Source of the DNA: Mesobaculum littorinae
GTDB taxonomy: Bacteria > Pseudomonadota > Alphaproteobacteria > Rhodobacterales > Rhodobacteraceae
Direction: 5' to 3'
DNA: 64,000 nucleotides
NCBI RefSeq assembly: GCF_004011175.1
Contig: NZ_RQXX01000002.1
Coordinates: 62,001-126,000, forward strand
Positions 45,355-53,854 of the stretch are shown here, piece after piece; within the stretch, counting starts at the first letter, position 1; each line of letters starts with the position of its first letter. The notes beneath the pieces were generated by a model, which was not told the origin of the DNA, ran no database searches, and saw only the letters and a program-made list of their open reading frames with translations. The position numbers and the translations under genes are program-made.

Positions 45355-46329
45355 TCAAACCATTTGTGCGATGGCGAGAAACAGCGCAGCCAAAAGGCCC
45401 GTGTCGCGGTTGGCGCGGAAGAGCCGCAGGCACCCCGCCGTGTCGTCGATGTCGAGCCGCGACATCTGCCAGGCCATGTGCCAGCCCAGAGCCCACGGCG
45501 CCCCCAGCGCCAGCACCAGCGCCAGCGCATGCACCCGTCCGGGCAGGGCGGTGACGATGGCGGCGGCCATGAAGAGCACGGCCGCCATCAGGAACAGCCG
45601 CAGCCAGCGGTAGGTGTCGGTGCCGAAGAGCCGGGCGGTGGACTTGACCCCGATCAGGGCGTCGTCCTCCTTGTCCTGGTGGGCGTAGATCGTGTCGTAG
45701 AACAGCGTCCAGGCGATGCCCGCGACGTAAAGCAGCACCGCCGGCAGGTCGAGCGACCCGGTCACCGCCGTCCAGGCCAGAAGCGCGCCCCAGTTGAAGG
45801 CGAGGCCCAGGAACACCTGCGGCCACCACGTGAAACGTTTGGCGAAAGGATAGATGCAGACCGGCGCCAGCGCCACGATCCCCATGGCGATCGCCGCCGG
45901 CGGAAAGGTCAGCAGGATCACGAAGGCCACGCCCGCCTGCGCCACCAGCCACAGCCGCGCCTGCCGGATCGTCACCTGCCCCGACGGCAGGGGGCGCGAG
46001 CGCGTGCGCGCCACGGCGGCGTCGAAATCGATGTCGGCAAGGTCGTTCCAGGTGCAGCCCGCCCCCCGCATCAGCACCGCGCCCAGGGCGCAGCCGATGC
46101 CGATCCAGAGGTCGTAAAGCGTGAACCGGCCCAGCGTCAGCGTCGCCAGCAGCAGCCCCCACCAGCAGGGCAAAAGCAGAAGCCATGTGCCGATCGGCCG
46201 GTCGGCGCGCGACAGCCGCAGGTAGGGCCGCCACGCCGCGGGGGCGCGCCTGTCGACCCAGTTGCCCTTGACGGCATCGGCGACGTGCCCTTCCTGTGCA
46301 GGGGGCGTGGCCTTCGGCGCGTCGTGCAT
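45355..46329 (-). CDS. ubiA: 4-Hydroxybenzoate polyprenyltransferase
   Basis: The 324-residue membrane prenyltransferase joins a polyprenyl chain to 4-hydroxybenzoate in ubiquinone synthesis. The two Asp-rich motifs are intact: NDLADIDFDAAVARTRSRPL and YDTIYAHQDKEDD. Eight or so hydrophobic spans fit the UbiA fold. An N-terminal soluble extension of about 35 residues is present. It is divergent from rsmE, with start codons only 16 bases apart, so the two promoters must overlap the opposite coding region. Confidence 0.94.
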   Translation of the reverse strand: MHDAPKATPPAQEGHVADAVKGNWVDRRAPAAWRPYLRLSRADRPIGTWLLLLPCWWGLLLATLTLGRFTLYDLWIGIGCALGAVLMRGAGCTWNDLADIDFDAAVARTRSRPLPSGQVTIRQARLWLVAQAGVAFVILLTFPPAAIAMGIVALAPVCIYPFAKRFTWWPQVFLGLAFNWGALLAWTAVTGSLDLPAVLLYVAGIAWTLFYDTIYAHQDKEDDALIGVKSTARLFGTDTYRWLRLFLMAAVLFMAAAIVTALPGRVHALALVLALGAPWALGWHMAWQMSRLDIDDTAGCLRLFRANRDTGLLAALFLAIAQMV

Positions 46330-46345
46330 GGAAGGGGATCCTCGA

Positions 46346-47209
46346 ATGGCGGAAAAGGTCAGGCTTTATGTAGAGCATCCCCTCGGTGCGGGGCAAACCG
46401 TTCCGCTCGACCGGGGGCAGGCGCACTATCTCTTCGGCGTGATGCGGCTGGCGGCGGGGGCGACGCTGTCGCTTTTCAACGGTGCCGACGGCGAATGGCG
46501 GGCCGAGGTCACCGAAGCCGGCAAGCGTGGCGGCACGCTGACCTGCGTGGACCGGACCGCGGCGTTTTCCCGCCCGCCCGACCTGTGGCTGCTGTTCGCG
46601 CCGGTGAAGAAGACGCGCACCGATTTCATCGTCGAGAAGGCGACCGAGCTGGGGGTGCGCGACATCCGCCCCGTCAGCACGGATTTCACCAATTCCGAGC
46701 GTATCCGCCGCGACCGGCTGCAAGCCCACGCCGTCGAGGCGGCCGAGCAGTGCGGCGGCGTCTTCGTGCCCGAGGTGCACGAGCTGTCGCGACTGGATCG
46801 CCTGCTGGCGGACTGGCCCGACGGGCGCGCGCTTTGGTTCTGCGACGAGGCGCAGGCCGGCAGCTCATCGGGCCTTGCGCCCCTTTTCGCCGAGGCCGGC
46901 CTCGGCGCCCCGGCAGCCATACTGATCGGCCCCGAGGGCGGTTTTTCCGATGCCGAGCGCGCCCGGCTGCGGACCCACCCCGCGGCCCGCAGCCTGTCGC
47001 TGGGCCCGCGCATCCTGCGCGCCGATACCGCCGCGGTGGCCGCGCTGACCTTGTGGCAGGCGTGGCATGGCGACTGGTCCGACCGGGCGGAGGCCCCTTC
47101 TTCGGCCGACGCTCCGGACGGGTGGGCCGGTGATGACGGCGGCAGGGTCCGCGAAGCGACCGATGGACCGGCGGGCGGCGCGGCCGCCGGCCGGGACGCC
47201 GCGGGATGA
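46346..47209 (+). CDS. rsmE: 16S rRNA (uracil-1498-N3)-methyltransferase
   Basis: A SPOUT-class methyltransferase of 287 residues with an N-terminal PUA-like part and the knot motifs KKTRTDFIVEKATELGV, AVEAAEQCGG, ILIGPEGGFSDAE and SLGPRILRADTA. It methylates U1498 of 16S rRNA. The last 40 residues (after ALTLWQAWHGDW) are a low-complexity tail that the family normally lacks. Its stop overlaps the next start by 4 bases. Confidence 0.93.
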   Translation: MAEKVRLYVEHPLGAGQTVPLDRGQAHYLFGVMRLAAGATLSLFNGADGEWRAEVTEAGKRGGTLTCVDRTAAFSRPPDLWLLFAPVKKTRTDFIVEKATELGVRDIRPVSTDFTNSERIRRDRLQAHAVEAAEQCGGVFVPEVHELSRLDRLLADWPDGRALWFCDEAQAGSSSGLAPLFAEAGLGAPAAILIGPEGGFSDAERARLRTHPAARSLSLGPRILRADTAAVAALTLWQAWHGDWSDRAEAPSSADAPDGWAGDDGGRVREATDGPAGGAAAGRDAAG

Positions 47210-47826
47210 GCCTTTTGCGCCCCGAGGCGCGCGCGGCGTTGATCCGCTGGCGCGAGACGCTGACGGGCCTGGCGACGGTGGCCCTGGGCGCGTGGTGGAT
47301 GACCGGGCCGCGCGGTCTGTTGTTCTGGGTCGGCGCCGTCGTCGTGCTGGCCGGCGCGGCGCTGGCCGTCACCGGCACATTGCGGGCGCGGTTCCGGGCC
47401 GTGTCGGGCGGCGCCGGCGTGGTCGAGGTGGTCGAGGGGCAGCTGGCCTATTTCGGCCCCGATCACGGTGGTGTCATCGATCTGGGCGCGATCACCGCGC
47501 TCTGGCGCGTCCCCGGCGGCTGGCGGATCGAAGCCGGGCAGGCCCAGCCGCTTCTGGTGCCCCTGGGCGCCACGGGAGGCGAGGCGCTGTTCGACGCCTG
47601 CACCCGCCTGCCGGGATTTTCGAGCGCGGCAATGCTGCGCGCCCAGCAGATGCAGCGGGACCTGCCGCACAGGGTCTGGGCCCGTCCCGACGGGCCGAGG
47701 GACGCGCCGCGCATGCCGGGCGTGGGGCGGAACGGGGCAGGGGATACAGCCGGGGACGGTGCCGGGGCGGGGGCGCCCGGCGCATTGACTTCCCGCGCGG
47801 GTCCGTCCACGACATCGCGAAATTGA
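47206..47826 (+). CDS. Hypothetical membrane protein coupled to rsmE
   Basis: The 206-residue product has two adjacent hydrophobic spans at about residues 18-58 (TGLATVALGAWWMTGPRG then FWVGAVVVLAGAALAVTG). A beta-rich cytoplasmic part with ALWRVPGGWRIEAG follows, then a low-complexity Gly/Ala/Arg tail. The 4-base overlap with rsmE and the 19-base gap to gshA imply one transcript. I do not recognise a characterised function. Confidence 0.7.
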   Translation: MSLLRPEARAALIRWRETLTGLATVALGAWWMTGPRGLLFWVGAVVVLAGAALAVTGTLRARFRAVSGGAGVVEVVEGQLAYFGPDHGGVIDLGAITALWRVPGGWRIEAGQAQPLLVPLGATGGEALFDACTRLPGFSSAAMLRAQQMQRDLPHRVWARPDGPRDAPRMPGVGRNGAGDTAGDGAGAGAPGALTSRAGPSTTSRN

Positions 47827-47845
47827 ATGCGAACGGAGCGGCCAG

Positions 47846-49216
47846 ATGTCGATCCCACAATCCGGCGGCGGCCCGATCGAAAGCCACGATCAGCTCGCAG
47901 GTTACCTCGCTTCGGGCTGCAAGCCGCCCGAGGACTGGCGTATCGGAACCGAACACGAGAAGTTCGGCTATTGCCGCGACACGCTGGCGCCCCTCCCCTA
48001 TGACGGCGACCGGTCGATCCGGGCCATGCTCGAGGGCCTGCGCGACCGCTACGGCTGGGCGCCGGTTAGCGAGGGCGGCAAGCTCATCGGTCTTGAAAAG
48101 GACGGCGCGAATGTCAGCCTGGAGCCCGGCGGTCAGCTTGAGCTGTCCGGCGCCGCGCTGGAGACGATCCACCAGACCTGCGACGAGGTGAACGCGCACC
48201 TGGCCGAGGTCCGGTCGGTCGCGGACGAGATCGGCGTCGGCTTCATCGGCCTTGGCGCCGCGCCGCACTGGACGCATGACGACATGCCCCTGATGCCCAA
48301 GGGGCGCTACAAGCTGATGGACAGCTACATGCGCAAGGTGGGCACGCTGGGCACCCAGATGATGCGGCGCACCTGCACGGTTCAGGTGAACCTCGACTTC
48401 GGGTCCGAAGCCGACATGGTGAAGAAGTTCCGCACCTCGCTGGCGCTGCAACCGGTGGCCACGGCGCTTTTCGCCAATTCGCCGTTCCTCGAAGGCAAGC
48501 TCAACGGGCACAAGTCGTGGCGGTCGCGGGTCTGGCGCGATCTGGATGCCTCGCGCACGGGGATGCTGCCCTTCGTCTTCGAGGACGGGTTCGGGTTCGA
48601 GCGCTACGCCGAATACGCGCTCGACGTGCCGATGTACTTTGTCTACCGCGACGGCGTCTACATCGACGCACTGGGGCAATCCTTCCGCGATTTCCTGAAG
48701 GGCGAGCTGCCGGCGTTGCCGGGCGAGAAGCCGACCCTGAGCGACTGGGCCGACCACCTGACCACAGCCTTCCCCGAGGTGCGGATCAAGAAATTCATGG
48801 AGATGCGCGGCGCCGATGGCGGCCCGTGGCGGCGGCTTTGCGCGCTGCCCGCCCTGTGGGTGGGGCTGCTTTACGACACGACCGCCCTGGACGCGGCGTG
48901 GGACCTGGCCAAGGGCTGGGATGCGGAGACGCGCGAGGCGCTGCGTGTCGCCGCGTCGGTCGATGGGCTGCAGGCCGAGGTCGGCGGCATCCGGATGCTG
49001 GACCTTGCCCGCGAGGTCGTGGACATCGCCGAGGCCGGGCTGAAGGCGCGGGCCCGCCCCGGGGCGGGCGGGCTTCTGCCGGACGAGACGCATTTCCTCA
49101 ACGCCCTGCGCGAAAGCGTCGAGACGGGCCGCGCGCCGGCCGATGACCTGATCGAACGGTTCGAGGGCGATTGGAACGGCGACGCGACGCGGGTCTTCGC
49201 GGAATATTCCTACTGA
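47846..49216 (+). CDS. gshA: Glutamate-cysteine ligase (plant/proteobacterial type)
   Basis: This 456-residue enzyme makes gamma-glutamylcysteine, the first step to glutathione. It is the plant-type GCS2 form found in alphaproteobacteria: WRIGTEHEKFGY, GANVSLEPGGQLELSG, MRRTCTVQVNLDFGSE, NSPFLEGKLNG and KKFMEMRGADGGPWRRL are all present. Length matches the family. A convergent plsY gene follows, with a stem-loop in the gap. Confidence 0.96.
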   Translation: MSIPQSGGGPIESHDQLAGYLASGCKPPEDWRIGTEHEKFGYCRDTLAPLPYDGDRSIRAMLEGLRDRYGWAPVSEGGKLIGLEKDGANVSLEPGGQLELSGAALETIHQTCDEVNAHLAEVRSVADEIGVGFIGLGAAPHWTHDDMPLMPKGRYKLMDSYMRKVGTLGTQMMRRTCTVQVNLDFGSEADMVKKFRTSLALQPVATALFANSPFLEGKLNGHKSWRSRVWRDLDASRTGMLPFVFEDGFGFERYAEYALDVPMYFVYRDGVYIDALGQSFRDFLKGELPALPGEKPTLSDWADHLTTAFPEVRIKKFMEMRGADGGPWRRLCALPALWVGLLYDTTALDAAWDLAKGWDAETREALRVAASVDGLQAEVGGIRMLDLAREVVDIAEAGLKARARPGAGGLLPDETHFLNALRESVETGRAPADDLIERFEGDWNGDATRVFAEYSY

Positions 49217-49220
49217 ACCG

Positions 49221-49254
49221 CCGCGCATTCTGACGCACCGCGCATCCTGACGCG
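49221..49254 (+). repeat. Two 17 bp tandem units after gshA
   Basis: CCGCGCATTCTGACGCA is followed directly by CCGCGCATCCTGACGCG (two differences). The pair starts 4 bases after the gshA stop codon. Confidence 0.6.
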
Positions 49255-49264
49255 CGCCCCGGCC

Positions 49265-49297
49265 CGCGACGCGCGGCCCGAGCCGCGGTGCGTCGCG
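49265..49297. terminator. Bidirectional stem-loop between convergent gshA and plsY
   Basis: CGCGACGCgCGGC pairs with GCCGCggTGCGTCGCG through two stems and a small internal bulge. Its place between convergent genes suits a shared terminator. T-runs are lacking on both sides, so the call is moderate. Confidence 0.5.
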
Positions 49298-49360
49298 TCT
49301 GAAGGGCGCCTCCGTCCTGGCGGACGGGATCGCTGCGGACCGGCCCGTAGCCAGGGGGAG

Positions 49361-49945
49361 CTACGTCTTCTTGCGGCCGATGCGGGGTTCATCCCCCCGC
49401 AGGATGCGGGCGATGTTGGCCTTGTGGCGCAGGAAGATCAGCGCCCCCATCAGCAGAAGCGCCAGGGCGAGCGGCGGGCGCCCGAGCGAAAGCGCCCAGA
49501 TCGGGGCCAGCGCCGCGGCGACAAGCGCCGAAAGCGACGAGATCCGGGTGATCGCGGCGCTGACGAGCCAGGCGCCGCAGGTGAGCAGCCCGATGGGCCA
49601 AGCCAGCGCGAGCAGCGTGCCGAGATAGGTTGCCACGCCCTTGCCGCCCTTGAACCCGAGGTAGAGTGGGTAGCAGTGGCCGAGGAATGCCCCCACGCCC
49701 GCCGCCTGCGCGGCTTGTTCGTCGAGAAGCGCCCGGGCGGCCAGCACCGCCAGCCCGCCCTTGCCGGCGTCGAGCAGGAGGGTCAGGGCTGCGGCGGTCT
49801 TGTTGCCGGTGCGCAGGACGTTGGTGGCACCGATATTGCCCGACCCGATCTGGCGGATGTCGCCCAGACCGAAGGCGCGGGTGATCAGCAGGCCGAAGGG
49901 AATCGAGCCCAGCAGGTATCCGGCGAGGGCGAGGAGGATCAGCAC
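49361..49945 (-). CDS. plsY: Glycerol-3-phosphate acyltransferase PlsY
   Basis: A 194-residue membrane acyltransferase that moves the acyl group from acyl-phosphate to glycerol-3-phosphate, the first step of phospholipid synthesis. The three PlsY motifs are clear: GSIPFGLLITRAF with IGSGNIGATNVLR, GHCYPLYLGFKGGKGVAT, and FLRHKANIARILRG. Five hydrophobic spans are seen. It lies behind the pyrimidine genes on the same strand. Confidence 0.95.
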   Translation of the reverse strand: MLILLALAGYLLGSIPFGLLITRAFGLGDIRQIGSGNIGATNVLRTGNKTAAALTLLLDAGKGGLAVLAARALLDEQAAQAAGVGAFLGHCYPLYLGFKGGKGVATYLGTLLALAWPIGLLTCGAWLVSAAITRISSLSALVAAALAPIWALSLGRPPLALALLLMGALIFLRHKANIARILRGDEPRIGRKKT

Positions 49946-50069
49946 GGGCGGGCCTCATGGATCTGGCCGGGGCGCGCGCGGCGCGGGCAGAAGCCTCCGG
50001 CGGGAGTATTTTTGAAGAGAAGAAGCGGGGGGCGTGGCGGGGTCCGGACGGGCGCGGGATGTCGCATCG

Positions 50070-51353
50070 TCAGGCTTCAAAGACGCGGGCGCCCGCGACC
50101 CATGTGCCGAGGACGCGCCCCTCCATCCGCTGGCCGTCGAAGGGCGTGTTCTTGGATTTCGAGCGCAGCTTGAAACGGTCGAGGAGGAAGGGCGCATCGG
50201 GGTCGAAGAGCACGAGGTCGGCCGGGGCGCCGGTGGCGAGGCGCCCCTGCGGCAGGCCCAGCCTGCGGGCGGGGTTGAGCGACAGCGCGCGCCAGAGGCC
50301 GGGCAGGTCGAGCGCGCCCGACTGGTAGAGCCGCATCGCCGCGGGCAGCAGGGTTTCGAGCGCCACGGCGCCCGAGGCGGCCTCTTCGAAGGGCAGGCGC
50401 TTGGATTCCTCGTCCTGCGGGGTGTGCATCGAGCAGATGACGTCGATCAGGCCCGAGGCGACGGCGGCGACCATCGCCTGCCGGTCCTCCTCGGCCCGCA
50501 GCGGCGGCTTGACCTTGAAGAAGGTGCGGTAGTCGCCGATGTCGAGCTCGTTGAGCGTGAGGTGGTGGATCGATACCCCGGCCGTGACGTCGAGGCCGTT
50601 GCGCTTGGCCCGTTCGAGCGCGGGCAGGGCACGGGCCGAGGTGATCTGGTCGGCATGGTAGCGCGCGCCCGTCATCTCGACCAGCGCCATGTCGCGGTCG
50701 AGCGCCATGCGCTCGGCCATGGGTGACACCGCCGGCAGGCCGCGCAGCGACGCGACCTTGCCCGAGGTCGCGGCCGCACCGGCGGAAAGCCCCGGGTCCT
50801 GGGGGTGGGCGATGACCAGCGCGCCCAGCGACCGCGCGTAGGTCAGGCAGCGCGACAGAACCTTGGTGTCGGTGACCACGCGGTCGCAATCGGTGAAGGC
50901 CACCGCGCCCGCATCCATGAGGAGCCCGATCTCGACCATCTCGCGCCCCGCCCGGGCGCGGGTCAGCGCGGCCATGGGCAGCACCCGGACGGGGCTGTCG
51001 GCATTGGCGCGGCGGGCCACGAATTCCAGCACCTCGGGCGTATCGATCGCGGGGTCGGTGTCGGGGCGGGTGACCATCGTGGTGACCCCTCCGGCGGCGG
51101 CGGCGAGGCCTGCGGTACCGAAGCTTTCCTTGTGCCGCTCGCCCGGTTCGGAGACCTTGACGCCGATATCGACGATCCCGGGGGCAAGGCAGCGCCCGCC
51201 CGCGTCGATCCGGGTGGCGGCGGAAAGCCCGGCGCCCTGCGGGTCGTCCGACAGGGCCGCGATGCGGTCGCCGTCGATCAGAAGTGCGCCGGGGCGGTCG
51301 GTGCCGGTCTCGGGGTCGATCAGGCGGGCATTGGCGATCAGGGTCGTGGTCAT
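50070..51353 (-). CDS. pyrX: Dihydroorotase-like protein, probably catalytically inactive (PyrX type)
   Basis: A 427-residue amidohydrolase-fold protein of the dihydroorotase family. The metal-binding DxHxH of active enzymes reads DIGVKVSEPGER (residues 62-73), so both His are lost. The later DHAPH segment reads MHTPQ. One His (IAHPQD) and the HHLTLNE segment remain. Non-catalytic homologues of this kind serve as partners that stabilise aspartate transcarbamoylase, and pyrB is three genes upstream on the same strand. A structural role is therefore more likely than enzyme activity. It overlaps the upstream gene by 4 bases. Confidence 0.85.
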   Translation of the reverse strand: MTTTLIANARLIDPETGTDRPGALLIDGDRIAALSDDPQGAGLSAATRIDAGGRCLAPGIVDIGVKVSEPGERHKESFGTAGLAAAAGGVTTMVTRPDTDPAIDTPEVLEFVARRANADSPVRVLPMAALTRARAGREMVEIGLLMDAGAVAFTDCDRVVTDTKVLSRCLTYARSLGALVIAHPQDPGLSAGAAATSGKVASLRGLPAVSPMAERMALDRDMALVEMTGARYHADQITSARALPALERAKRNGLDVTAGVSIHHLTLNELDIGDYRTFFKVKPPLRAEEDRQAMVAAVASGLIDVICSMHTPQDEESKRLPFEEAASGAVALETLLPAAMRLYQSGALDLPGLWRALSLNPARRLGLPQGRLATGAPADLVLFDPDAPFLLDRFKLRSKSKNTPFDGQRMEGRVLGTWVAGARVFEA

Positions 51354-51934
51354 GCTGTGGCGGTCCCGGAGGCGGTGGACTGGATCTGGTGGATAAGGCC
51401 CATCACCCGGCGCCCCTCGGCGATGCGGCGAAAGCCCACACGGCGGCGCACCCGGCGCGGGCGCGAGTGGCGGTGCCCCCGGTCGCGGCGGTCGTGATGG
51501 CGGATCTCGCGCCAGTCCTCGGCGAACCAGACATCGTCGGGCGGGCCGGGGTCGAGCGTGACGGGCGTGTCGGGGCGGATCGGCCAGGAATTCAGGCGGC
51601 GCCGACCGAAAAGCTCGGTCGCGATGAAGGCGCGGCGGTCGGTCAGGGTGTACCAGGTGTGGCGGCGACGCAGCGCGTCCCAGGCAAAGCGCCCGGCCAG
51701 CATGTAAAGCCCTATGCCGAGGAAGGGCAACGCCCAGAGCATGGCGAGCGGCGGCCCGTCGGCGGCGATTTCGCGCAGGATGAGGACTGACACGGCCGTG
51801 AAGGCCAGACCGAAGACCGACCGGCCCAGCCCGCCCGACAGCACCAGCGCGCCGTCGGGGCGGCCCTGCCAGAGGATCTCCTCGCCGGGATCGAGGATCC
51901 CCTCCCAGCCGTCTTCGGGCGCGGGCGAGGTCAT
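51350..51934 (-). CDS. PH-like-domain membrane protein
   Basis: The 194-residue product starts with a polar segment (DPGEEILWQGRPDG, a motif common ahead of bacterial PH-like domains). Two hydrophobic spans follow at about residues 37-80, then WYTLTDRRAFIATELFGRR, which resembles the first strands of a bPH domain. The C-terminal third is His/Arg-rich. It lies between pyrX and another small membrane protein gene, overlapping both by 4 bases. Confidence 0.7.
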   Translation of the reverse strand: MTSPAPEDGWEGILDPGEEILWQGRPDGALVLSGGLGRSVFGLAFTAVSVLILREIAADGPPLAMLWALPFLGIGLYMLAGRFAWDALRRRHTWYTLTDRRAFIATELFGRRRLNSWPIRPDTPVTLDPGPPDDVWFAEDWREIRHHDRRDRGHRHSRPRRVRRRVGFRRIAEGRRVMGLIHQIQSTASGTATA

Positions 51935-52554
51935 CCGCCGCCCCCCGAGGCGCCGCCCCCCGCAGGTCCGGCCGTGCCGGTCACGAGGAGGGCGATGACC
52001 AGGATCACCAAGGCTGCGACGGCGAGACCCAGGAACACCGGGACTCGCACCGGGGCGCGGGCGCGGCTGCGGTTTGGTTCGGGCGGCGGTGCGGCCTGCT
52101 GTGCCGCCGCTGCGGAGGCTGCGGCAGACTGCGGCGCGGGTCCCGCGGGGCGGGCGCCTGCCTCGTGGAAGGCGCCGACATAGTCCAGCGGCGCGCGGGG
52201 GTGCAGGGTCTGGGCCACGCCGCCGAAGGCGCGCGAGGGCAACAGCACGACGGCGCCCGTCACCGCGTCCAGCCGGTCGCGCGCGGCCAGCACGTCCTGC
52301 GCCGCGATGCCATGGCCCTCGGTCAGGTAGCCCGAGAGGCCGAGCCCCTCCAGATCGGAAATCGGGAACGCCTCGACCGCGTCGGGATCGAGGTGATCGG
52401 CGCCAAGCGCATGGCGCAGCGGCCAAGCCGCGGCGGGGTCGTCGGTATCCTCGCGCCGGTCGCGGAAGCGGGCGATTCCGTCCGCGGGCATATCCAGCGC
52501 GAAGACGCGCACGGTGTCGTGGTCATCGGCGGGGATCGTGATGTCGGATGTCAT
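51931..52554 (-). CDS. Hypothetical protein with C-terminal membrane anchor
   Basis: This 207-residue product has a soluble N-terminal part of about 130 residues (VRVFALDMPADGIARF, GYLTEGHGIAAQDVLAARD) and an Ala/Pro-rich linker. It ends in one membrane span (FLGLAVAALVILVIALLVTG) and a Gly-rich tip, so it looks tail-anchored. I do not recognise the family. The 4-base overlap with the PH-like gene and the closeness of pyrB suggest a shared operon. Confidence 0.68.
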   Translation of the reverse strand: MTSDITIPADDHDTVRVFALDMPADGIARFRDRREDTDDPAAAWPLRHALGADHLDPDAVEAFPISDLEGLGLSGYLTEGHGIAAQDVLAARDRLDAVTGAVVLLPSRAFGGVAQTLHPRAPLDYVGAFHEAGARPAGPAPQSAAASAAAAQQAAPPPEPNRSRARAPVRVPVFLGLAVAALVILVIALLVTGTAGPAGGGASGGGG

Positions 52555-52656
52555 GCGGTCTCCTCTGGCGCGTCACCATGCCAATGCGCGCGGGCCGCGC
52601 GCGGTTCGCCGCGGCGAGGCAGGCAGCGGCAGCGGGGGTGGCCCATCATGCCGCCA

Positions 52657-53601
52657 TCACGCCGCGGCCCGCGATGCCCGCAGGTTGCGCGCCAGCAGGT
52701 CCATCGCCGCCATCCGCACCGCGACCCCCATCTCGACCTGCTGGCGGATGACCGAGCGGTTGATGTCGTCGGCCAGCGTTCCGTCGATCTCGACCCCTCG
52801 GTTCATCGGGCCGGGATGCATGACGATGGCATCGGGGGCGGCATGGGCCAGCTTTTCCGCGTCCAGACCGTAGCGATAGAAATACTCGCGTTCGGACGGG
52901 ACGAAGCCGCCGTCCATCCGTTCCTTCTGCAGCCGCAGCATCATCACCACGTCGGCCCCCGCCAGCCCCTCGCGCATGTCGTCGTAGACCTCGCAGCCCC
53001 ACTCGGCGGCGCCCGCGGGGATCAGCGTGGGCGGGCCGATCAGACGGATGCGGCTTTCCATGCGGTTGAGAAGCAGGATGTTCGATCGGGCCACGCGGGA
53101 ATGCGCGATGTCGCCGCAGATCGCCACGGTCAGGCGGTGCAGCCGCCCCTTGGCCGCGCGGATCGTCGCGGCGTCCAGCAGCGCCTGCGTGGGATGTTCG
53201 TGCCGCCCGTCGCCCGCGTTCAGCACCGCGCATTCGACCTTTTCGGCCAGCAGGCCCACCGCGCCCGATTGCGGGTGGCGCACGACCAGCAGGTCGGGGC
53301 GCATCGCGTTCAACGTCAGCGCCGTGTCGATCAGAGTCTCGCCCTTCTTGATCGAGCTCGCCTGCATCTGCATCGACATCACGTCGGCGCCCAGCCGCTG
53401 GCCGGCCAGTTCGAAACTGGCCTGCGTGCGGGTCGAGTTCTCGAAGAACATGTTGACCTGGGTCAGACCCGCAAGCGCAGTGCCATGCTTGTCGTCCGAG
53501 CGGTTCTGGCGGTGATAGTCCTGTGCCAGATCGAGGATCGCGGTGATCTCGTCCGGGCCGAGGTGTTCGATGCCGAGCAGGTGCCTCTGGCGGAAGGTCA
53601 T
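52657..53601 (-). CDS. pyrB: Aspartate carbamoyltransferase catalytic subunit
   Basis: The 314-residue enzyme makes N-carbamoyl-aspartate in pyrimidine synthesis. The carbamoyl-phosphate motif [13 protein letters not shown] is intact, as are [35 protein letters not shown] and [12 protein letters not shown]. No regulatory subunit gene (pyrI) adjoins. The pyrX gene downstream fits the non-catalytic partner arrangement. Confidence 0.96.
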   Translation of the reverse strand: MTFRQRHLLGIEHLGPDEITAILDLAQDYHRQNRSDDKHGTALAGLTQVNMFFENSTRTQASFELAGQRLGADVMSMQMQASSIKKGETLIDTALTLNAMRPDLLVVRHPQSGAVGLLAEKVECAVLNAGDGRHEHPTQALLDAATIRAAKGRLHRLTVAICGDIAHSRVARSNILLLNRMESRIRLIGPPTLIPAGAAEWGCEVYDDMREGLAGADVVMMLRLQKERMDGGFVPSEREYFYRYGLDAEKLAHAAPDAIVMHPGPMNRGVEIDGTLADDINRSVIRQQVEMGVAVRMAAMDLLARNLRASRAAA

Positions 53602-53854
53602 GGGGCGGCCCCTTCTGCATTGCCGCGCCGCTTATAGAAGCCGCCGCGCCCTGCGGCAAGGTGAAGCGCCATCGCGGTGCCCGAGACGGTTCCCGTAGCG
53701 GGGGCTTTCCCGGCTGGGCAACCGTGGCTCGCGGGACCTCGCGCGGGCCGGTAGCTCACCCGGGCCCGGACATCACGCGGGAATGACCGGTTCGGTTCGG
53801 CATCGGGCGCTTGTCGTCTTTTCCTCGCCCGGCCCAGGGCGTAGCTTGGCCGGG

